A DNA stretch of 64,000 nt. Origin: Nelumbo lutea (taxonomy: Eukaryota > Streptophyta > Magnoliopsida > Proteales > Nelumbonaceae). Under the pieces are notes generated by a model, which was not told where the DNA came from, made no database searches, and saw only the letters and a list, made by a program, of their open reading frames with translations. Where the stretch lies: positions 69,994,401 to 70,058,400 of the forward strand of contig JAKGHH010000001.1 of the NCBI GenBank assembly GCA_022828595.1, written 5' to 3'. The stretch's first letter is position 1. Every line of letters starts with the position of its first letter. A program made the translations under genes and the position numbers. Positions 56,379 through 64,000 of this stretch are shown one piece after another.

Positions 56379-57179
56379 TGGAATGGTTGGTGCCATGCAC
56401 GGGGTATTTGATATCAATATTGATGGTGATGTTTGAATGTTTGACTATGTTTTTATTTTTTGGGCATAGATGAATATTTATATATTGTTCAAGTCCTAAG
56501 ACAATTATATAATACATTAAAAAAGACTATTCTCACAAAATGCGAAGATCTGAATTTTATAATTATAAAATGTTGGTTGCAAATGCATCGGATTGAAACA
56601 TTAATGCACCAAACCAATTATAAAATTACATTCAACAATACTATATATAGATACAGTTCATCCCAATGAAACACAAAATTTATGGAGAATTGGAGATGCC
56701 ATTCTTAACTGATCTCCTGTTTTGTAATAACTTAAAACCTATGAAAATAATTACTATTAATGGTTAGAAGTAAACTAAGCTATTATGTTAATTTACTCAA
56801 TTAACTATTGAATAGCATAAGTCATTATCTAAGATGACTACTAAATAACTTACATTTAAGCCTAAAAATATTTTCTTCTTACTTTTTAACTAAGAAGGAA
56901 ATAAAGAAGTTAGTTGGAAGCAAAATTTATCAACCAACCAGTAGAGTAACATGTATGCAAACACTTTCTAGGCACGTTGATCACCTCTACACATTTGTCC
57001 AAGAATAAAACAATCAAATGATTCATAATGTGTCACACAGTGTTGCATACAACTGAGGACATAAATTGCAGGCCCTACTTAACAACCACACACATGATGA
57101 CATACAATCCCTGTGGCCAAATGCCCTTATAAGATGTGGGCCCAACTGACAAATAGGTCTAAGCCCCATGGAATGAAAT

Positions 57180-57790
57180 TTTTTGTATTCTTGTGTATTT
57201 TTGTTATATTTTCTATAAAAATTTGTTTAATTCTACAATTTCTTTTCATTTTTTTGTAATTTATCATTTCCTTCGTTTATTGTAATTTCTGTTATTTTTC
57301 ATCAATTTTTATGATTTTCTATATTTTTGTGTATTTCTTTGTTTTTTGTAATTTATATTATTTTCTTCATTTTCTATTTTTTTTCATAATTATTTTGCAT
57401 TTTTATTTTTTCTTTAATTTATTTTATTTTCAACATTTTATATATTTATTTGTATATTATGTATTTTTTATAGTTATACTTTCCTAGAATTTATGTACTA
57501 AGGGGTAGAATTGGTATGAAAAATTAGGGTCTTTCGACCACACTAATTGGATCGTTCTCATTTTTTATATATGGTAGTAGATATAAATTCTTATTTTATT
57601 CTGCAATTTTTGTTCATTTTCTATAATTTATGGGTTTTCTTTGTTTTTTGTAATTTATGTTTTTTCTTTAATTTTTATGATTTTTTATATTTTTTTGTAA
57701 ATTTTCTCTATGTTTCTTTGTTTTTCTGTAATTTATATTATTTTCTTCATTTTTTTAGTTTTGTTTTCACAATTATTTTGCAATGACAAT
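57180..57790. repeat. T-rich low-complexity DNA with a direct repeat
   Basis: No gene. The phrase 'tgtaatttatattattttcttcattt' with neighbours occurs near 57345 and again near 57727, ending each time in 'cacaattattttgca' or a close form. Confidence 0.7.
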
Positions 57791-58633
57791 ATATACAGTG
57801 GGGAAAAAATAGAAAGTTAAGGGTAAAGTTGGAAAGTAAAATCAGGTTTTTTTTACCAAACCAATTGCAAGTTACCAGCACGGCTCGCGGCATGACCCAT
57901 ATAAATTTTCTATATAATATTATATAAATTATAATTAAATAATAACATATAATATATAATATACTAATAAATTAAATATATATTTTTTAATTTTATTATA
58001 CTAATTTACTTAATTATTGTATATATATTTGTATACATCAAAATTCATATAAAATAAAATTTTAAGTTTTTTTGTCATTTTTTAAATAAATAGCTTTGGC
58101 TCAATGCACGGCCCAACCTAGCCCGAGGCTCCACGAGCCAGCCAGGCCCGTGGCATGGGCCTAGGCCGTGCCGAGCCGACCCCCCAAGTTATACCAGGGG
58201 AGGGTGGCATGGCCTGTTTTACACCTCTAATGGCATTTACATGGCAACATTTCTTCGATAAATAGAAATGATACCAAATAGATACTTAGGCTGTGTTATT
58301 TAACACCTATATGGCATTGAAATTTAATAGAAAAGTTTCAATAATTATTGGAGATTAAACTACTGTTATTTAACTTTTTAAATTTAATTTATTGTACTTA
58401 TTGTATTTTTTATAATTTATTGATTATTATTCATTAGAGATTAAACTATTATTTAAGATTAAACTATTTATTATATTTTTTAGTATTTATTGTATTTTTA
58501 ATGGTTATTTATTATATATTTCATTATCATCATATTTTCAATAAATGTGTATTTTTGCTATAAATTTTGAATAATTATTGGAGATTAAACTATTGTTATT
58601 TATTAGATATTAGACTATTAATTTAGCTGAAAT

Positions 58634-59038
58634 TAGGAGTGTTCACGACCTGGTCAGGTTGGGGAGTTGGTCACCTGAAATTGATTGACAATTAATGAAA
58701 ACCAGCCAACTCGGGTTGTATCAGTTTGGGTCAATTTTTTATTTGGTCAGTTGATTTGAGTTATATTTTATGATATAAAATATTTTAGACTAAGAAATAT
58801 GAGAAATTTTCCACTTTCTCATATTAAAAATATATATATGAAAAATATAAAATATTAATATATCTAGGGTTAGGTTATCCAATTTTGGTCGATTTACAAA
58901 TGGCCAAAGTGAAATTGATCCAATCTGGTTGGGTTGGGAAATAGTTGAACCAAAGTTGATTGAAAATACTAGAAAACTGACCAACTCAAGTTGAATTGGT
59001 CGAGTTGGTCAATTTCATCAATTTGATGAATAACCCTA
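58634..59038. mobile_element. hAT-like MITE, 405 bp, perfect 8-bp TSD
   Basis: Ends taggagtgttca and tgaataacccta are inverted; flanks gctgaaat at 58626-58633 and 59039-59046 are identical. The interior has 'ggtcagttgg'-type words like the other hAT-like MITEs here and no coding capacity. Confidence 0.9.
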
Positions 59039-59499
59039 GCTGAAATTAATTATTATTATTTTTATATTATAAAAAAATATTAAAAATATTATATAAAATA
59101 TAAAATGATAATTAATTATTTAAAAATTTAACAATATAAAAGAATTATATATTCTTATGTGTTTCTATTATTTAGCTTTCGCTAAACAAATCACGTGCAT
59201 CACACGAGTACCCACTAGTAACAAATGAAAGGACAATAACTTCATTCTAAATGGTTCAACCAAACAAAGAAGCCAATTTCTATAGCTAAAAACTCCTATT
59301 TGGCATTGACATTGCAACATTTCTCTAAAACATATAGTGTTTGATGTGCATGGCAGAAGTAGAAAAACATCATGGATGCCCTATTGAATTCAATGGAGTA
59401 TGGAAATGACTAGCTCCCTGTTATGGAAATGCAGCAAAAAATCAGCTGTTCTCCATACTTTCGTAGCCTCATTTTTCATATCCAACAGTATAGCAGATC

Positions 59500-59625
59500 T
59501 CCTGGATTCTTCTCCCACACCAATTTAGCTGGGTAGTCCTAACGGAGACGTAGTTTCAAATCCCGTTATTACCACCTATGCTGAAAAGTTAGTGTGTATT
59601 GTGTCAAGTATTAAAAAAAAAAATC
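59500..59625 (+). mobile_element. possible SINE with poly(A)
   Basis: 'tagctgggtagtcc' resembles an A-box and 'gtttcaaatcccg' a B-box, about 35 bp apart. The element ends 'gtgtcaagtatt' plus a run of A at 59611-59621. Confidence 0.5.
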
Positions 59626-60406
59626 TTTTTCCACCACTCATTTCCACTTTTTTACAATCCAAACACAACCTTTATTCATTTTGAAGCAAAAGGGAGAATA
59701 AATGAAAACAACAGCTTTACTTGAACGAAGAAAAGAATGGTATAAGTTTCCAGTTTCTTCTAGTTCATATTTGGTCAGGTAATGACCTAACAAAGAATTT
59801 GCTTGCTGTTGGAAATGAGATATAAATCCTTGTTCATACAAGTTACAACTTGTATGATGAATTTTTATGGTAGAATTGATCCTTTTGTTCATACAAGTTA
59901 CAAATTGTCAGATAAGAACACATACGAAACCCATTGAGGAAGGGATGAGAGAAGCACGAAAAAAGCAACACCCACGACCTGGATTGCCTCATCATGCAAA
60001 GTGGAAACTAAGGCTGTGTTTGGCATGCTACCAATTCTTTTTTATTTGTGGGTGGAGTGGGCTCAAAAATCACTCCAAGAATTGATTCCTTGGAGCTGAA
60101 CAAGTAGCCTAAAATAATGCCTTAAAACTCATTCTTCAAATAATAATTCTTTGGAGCAGAACTTTAGTCAAGCATATCCTGAAAGCACAAAAAAATTAAG
60201 GGGGTATTGGTTTCGCTGATATAATGGTTGTTTTTATTTTCAAAAAACAAGCCATACAAATTAGCAAATGCCCCCCAACATTTTAAACGTAATAACCAGA
60301 AATGTACAATGAAAAATCTAAAAGTCCACAAGAAATGAATCCCTAATAATATTGGAAGTTTCTTATCAAGGTATTATTTCTCTCCCTTCTACTTTTTCTA
60401 TTCCCT

Positions 60407-60514
60407 TTAGCCATGTTTGAAGGAAAAGGTAGGGAAAGGAAGGGAAAGATAGGGAAGCCAATACAATATTTGTAAAGGTTTCCCTGCATTTTTCTTCAAA
60501 CCAAACATAGCATT
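60407..60514. mobile_element. short MITE-like hairpin
   Basis: agccatgtttgaaggaaaag at the left pairs with ttcttcaaaccaaacatagc at the right across about 105 bp; the centre is purine-rich on one strand. Confidence 0.5.
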
Positions 60515-60594
60515 AATGCAAGAAATTTTGCTCCAGCAAGAATGCGAATGAGAAAGGACTTGGCTGACATGATAATCATTGTAATTTTTTATAT

Positions 60595-60976
60595 CCTGTG
60601 TTTGGAAAAGGTGCAAATAGAGTGTAAATGCAGGTTCAGTATAAATATGTAATCTGGCATGATAGTTTTGCTAGTGTTAGGCAAGAATGCATTTATGCAT
60701 TGACAATGACAGAAAATACAATTTTGAAGACATGTTTACGTGGAAAATGAGATGTAATTTTACACGAAAAAAGAAGTAAATTCGCATTCAAAGTAGGCTT
60801 TTGTTAAAAAAAGGTATAGTATTTTATCGGGATTCCTGTTTGCATCCATTAAAACCAAAAGTTGTTTGCTAAGAAATTAAATTTGTCAATGCAAAACTAA
60901 CCCAACTTTGCATTTGTATGGACAGAAATGCACTCCTTATATTTGCACTTACACTCTATTATTTCCAAATGCAACC
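60595..60976. mobile_element. MITE, copy A of a two-copy family
   Basis: Ends cctgtgtttggaaaaggtgc and cacttacactctattatttcc are inverted. The whole length aligns with 61768-62150 ('aaactaacccaactttgca', 'ttgcattcaa', 'gtttgcatccatta'). Confidence 0.8.
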
Positions 60977-61564
60977 ATATAAAAAAAGCTATCAAAGAAA
61001 TGGGTAAAACTATGATGCTAGAAAGTTATGATACTGGAGAGTTTTGACCAATCAAACCCCCTTGTGAATATTGATGATTATCACCTAATTGGTTGTCACT
61101 TTTATAATATTATTATTTTTTTTGACAAATTTTTTGATATTGGTTGATCTTGAGAAATACGTATTTTGAACATTCTCTTTCCCGGCATATTTCAATCTCA
61201 CCCTCATTCATGTTGAAATGAGGCCTATGATAAGAATAAAGACTAATGGATCATAAGTGGGATGCAAACAGATTAGATTGGATTCTAATCAGGGAATATC
61301 CGAATATGATTTGACGGATCTCATAAACATGGATTTGAATTTGAATTTGATGAGACAGTCAGATCTTTGGATTCGATCCGATCTGATTTAAATAAATAAA
61401 TAAATTATTAACAGAAATATAAAATATAACAATTTAAATAAATAAACACAAAAATGCAAGTATCTTTTCAACTATTTTGATCATATATATACATGTTTTT
61501 ATAAAAAATAAATTTATAAAAATGCAATATAAATAATATATTTATAACTAAATAAATAAATAAC

Positions 61565-61573
61565 ATATATATG

Positions 61574-61619
<46 letters not shown>
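61565..61619. repeat. (TA)n microsatellite
   Basis: Long run of TA units, about 22 without break. Confidence 0.96.
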
Positions 61620-61620
<1 letters not shown>

Positions 61621-61767
61621 CGGATGGGATAGGGGATCCGAATTCAACCCGAAGATCCGAACAGGAGAGGTCTGCATTTGACAAAACATTAACGGATCTT
61701 GGGTAGGATTCGGATCGCCTATTAGTGGGTACAGACATCACATCACTGATTTCTGTATCTTGGTTAA

Positions 61768-62150
61768 GGTTGCGTTTGGAAATGATGCAAATGGAGTGTA
61801 AATCCCGGTTCAGGGTAAATTTGCACTCTAGTTCACTTTTGCCTGTGTTTGGCAACATTACATTTATTCATTGACAAATAACAGACCAATGCATATTTAC
61901 ATTGATAATAAGATGTAAAAGTACATAAATAAATAAAAAAAGTAAATTTGCATTCAAGTGGGTTTTTGATAAAAAAAAAAAAAACACATGCTTTATTGAA
62001 TTCATGTTTACATCCATTACAACTAAAAGTCTGTTTTGGTAAGAAATTACATTTGTGAGTGCAAAACTAACCCAACTTTGCAATTTATATGAATGATTTT
62101 ATACTATATATTTGCATTTACACTTATTTGCATCGTTTATAAAGACAGCC
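61768..62150. mobile_element. MITE, copy B, Tourist-like
   Basis: Starts ggttgcgtttggaaatg, ends ataaagacagcc, flanked by taa on both sides (61765-61767, 62151-62153). A 3-bp TAA duplication with GG...CC ends fits PIF/Harbinger (Tourist) MITEs. It lies 1.2 kb from copy A in the same orientation. Confidence 0.75.
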
Positions 62151-62659
62151 TAAATGATTATTTTACGGGTTCAATAGGTCAACTAGCCAATTAACCAGTA
62201 AAACCACGACCCAATGAGCATCCCGATTTCCTGTCTGGTCTGAATTTGACATCTTCATAGGATAGGAAACTCCAGGTTTCCAACACAATGTGGGTTGTAA
62301 ATGTGACCTATGTGAGAAGGTGGAATGAATGGTACTTCTGTTCAGAGAATGAATGTGAAATTGCCCGCGTGCGGTCTGGTTTGGTTTGCCTTGTGGAATT
62401 AGGTTATCCCCTTCAGCACCTGATCAATGCATTAATTCTCTTTGTCTGTTGATTGTTAATCTAAACAATAAGCAAGTAGGGCAAGAATTCTTGAAATGGT
62501 TTTCTTTTGGTTTCTTACTATAAATATATTTTTATAAATTTGTTATATTATTTATTTTTATAAAAAATATTTATATATGATAAAAATAATTAAAAAATAT
62601 ATTTATATTTTTGTTTTATTTTATTTAAATTAGTATATTTTATTTTCTTTTAATAATTT

Positions 62660-62795
62660 ATTAATTTTTAAAGAAAACAGATCAGATCAGATCAGATTAG
62701 ATCCTAAAACCCAACTTACTGATAGGATTTGAATTCAAATTGAAATTTGAATATATCCTAATTCAGATCAGATCCTATCCATTTGCATCCCTAAT
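62660..62795. repeat. 'gatcagatcagatc' block, likely MITE fragment
   Basis: Tandem gatca words and an end 'ccatttgcatcccta'. A block near 61255-61400 ('gggatgcaaacagattag', 'gatccgatctgattt') looks like its inverted counterpart. A larger element of about 1.5 kb interrupted by copy B is possible. Confidence 0.4.
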
Positions 62796-63419
62796 TGAAA
62801 GACAATGTCTCAATATGGCATGGTCAGTTTCAGAAAATTGTTCAATGTACTCCCTCAAATCTTTCGCATTCCAACTGAATATGGTTCTCTCTTGAGTCGG
62901 GCAGATTATTATTTATTTTGTGATGGGAGTATTGGTAGTTCGATTAAGTGTTTATCCTAATAGGCACTTATCAGTATTTGGTGAAAAAGTGTTTCTTTGA
63001 AACAGGGTAGTATAGTTATTTTAAAAATTTTGTGGCATACCAAGATGGACCAGAAATGTAATAGGCATTTTTTTTTAAAGTGATAAAAAAAAAAGAATTT
63101 TAAGCTTATTCAAATGGCCTAAAATAAGGGGGCGTTTGACAAATCTTTCAACAAAAGATCTTCTAGTGATCTACAAAGTCCAAAGATGTTTGGTTGCAGT
63201 AATTGTAACAGATATTATAGAAAGCTAGGAAGACATGAAGATGGTTTGGCAAAGTCCACAACAGCGATGAATAAACATGTGCTTAATACACATGTGAAAT
63301 ATCAAGTGTGAGACATAATAATACATTCAAATATGCAAATACTATTTTGGGTCCCACTTATATAATTATTTATACAAAATATTAAAATGGATCCTTTAAT
63401 GCATTCACCATAACAAGAA

Positions 63420-63720
63420 AAATCAATGTAGGCCCCACTCTCATCTTTGGCTTACACATACATCACCTGCTTGGCCCCACTCATGTGTTTACGTATACAA
63501 AATATTGAAGTGGGACCCACTCATGCATTTGCCTATACAAATAAAACAATGTGGGCCCCACTCTCATTTTGGGCCAGCACATATATTATCTATTGGCCCA
63601 TGACTGTTATAGTGTTCAATATCCTGTTTAGTATAAAATTGTAAATGGATTTTTTTCAACCATGGATGTTACAGTGTTCAATATCCTCTTTAGTATGAAA
63701 TAATTCAAAGAATAACCATC
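63420..63720. repeat. short direct repeats rich in 'ggccccactc'
   Basis: 'aatgtaggccccactctcat' and 'aatgtgggccccactctcat' are about 120 bp apart, and 'gttatagtgttcaatatcct' and 'gttacagtgttcaatatcct' about 60 bp apart. No gene is seen from 62150 to the right edge. Confidence 0.7.
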
Positions 63721-64000
63721 AGATGTTCCAAGATAATTTATGATAGCAATTCTAGCAGATAACAAAAAAATTAGAGAATTAATAGTTGTGTGTAACAGAA
63801 ATAATTTTCCAATAAATAGCTCATCTTCATCAACGGAAAAGAGGAATAAGTATTATAATTTGGCAATTGGGAAAAGTCAGAAATGAATTGAGGCAATTTT
63901 GTGATATGCCCACAAGGAGGTTCTTTCTTAGCTCTAGACCAGCTAGAACTAGCAAATCAGTGAAAGAATCTACACTGCATTGAGTTTCAAAAAAAACCAT

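Noticed and set aside
57547..57786. Phe/Tyr-rich plus-strand frame of 79 codons, membrane-like
   Set aside because: It arises from T-rich low-complexity DNA and has no gene context.

Overview
This window is nuclear DNA from a flowering plant. The two recognisable host genes have many introns and plant-type products, and most of the rest is plant transposons: LTR retrotransposons with an initiator-Met-tRNA primer site, a Tat-type Ty3/gypsy element, L1- and RTE-type LINEs, tRNA-like SINEs and hAT-like MITEs. The species cannot be told from sequence alone. Nothing suggests bacterial, organellar or CRISPR content.

Layout, left to right. (1) 1-5059: a decayed Ty1/copia element whose 5' LTR lies off the left edge. 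(2) 5060-7262: AT-rich degenerate repeat array, followed by a 392-bp hAT-like MITE with near-perfect 8-bp target duplications. (3) 7761-15689, minus strand: an indole-3-glycerol phosphate synthase gene (tryptophan pathway, plastid). Nine exons with intact splice sites give 379 codons in one frame; the expected last exon is not in the window. The 4.5-kb first intron is full of LINE fragments, including a triplicated 230-bp unit. (4) About 17380-28570: two diverged inverted arms enclose an intron-containing remnant of a COMT-type O-methyltransferase. A 9.4-kb Tat/gypsy element (18806-28193, TSD ATTCC) interrupts one of its exons. (5) 28778-29212: a foldback MITE. (6) 30275-36142: a complete but dead copia element (TSD TTTAC). 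(7) 36548-37502: a hAT-like MITE partly duplicated in tandem. (8) 37997-43516: another dead copia element with an exact 156-bp internal duplication. (9) About 43700-45420: a degenerate tandem array with a roughly 225-bp monomer. (10) 47137-52030, minus strand: an intact two-exon gene for an ankyrin-repeat/GPCR-chaperone-domain (ANKRD13-like) protein of 655 residues, probably with a 5'UTR intron. (11) 53200-64000: gene-poor AT-rich DNA with several MITEs, a SINE and microsatellites.

The two host genes look functional within the window and are unrelated in role. All autonomous transposon proteins seen carry stops, frameshifts or lost catalytic residues, so none looks able to move by itself. The observations most worth following are the inverted-arm-flanked O-methyltransferase remnant split by a gypsy element, three copia elements whose LTRs end in CT rather than CA, the antisense gene on the Tat element, and the missing terminal exon of the tryptophan gene.
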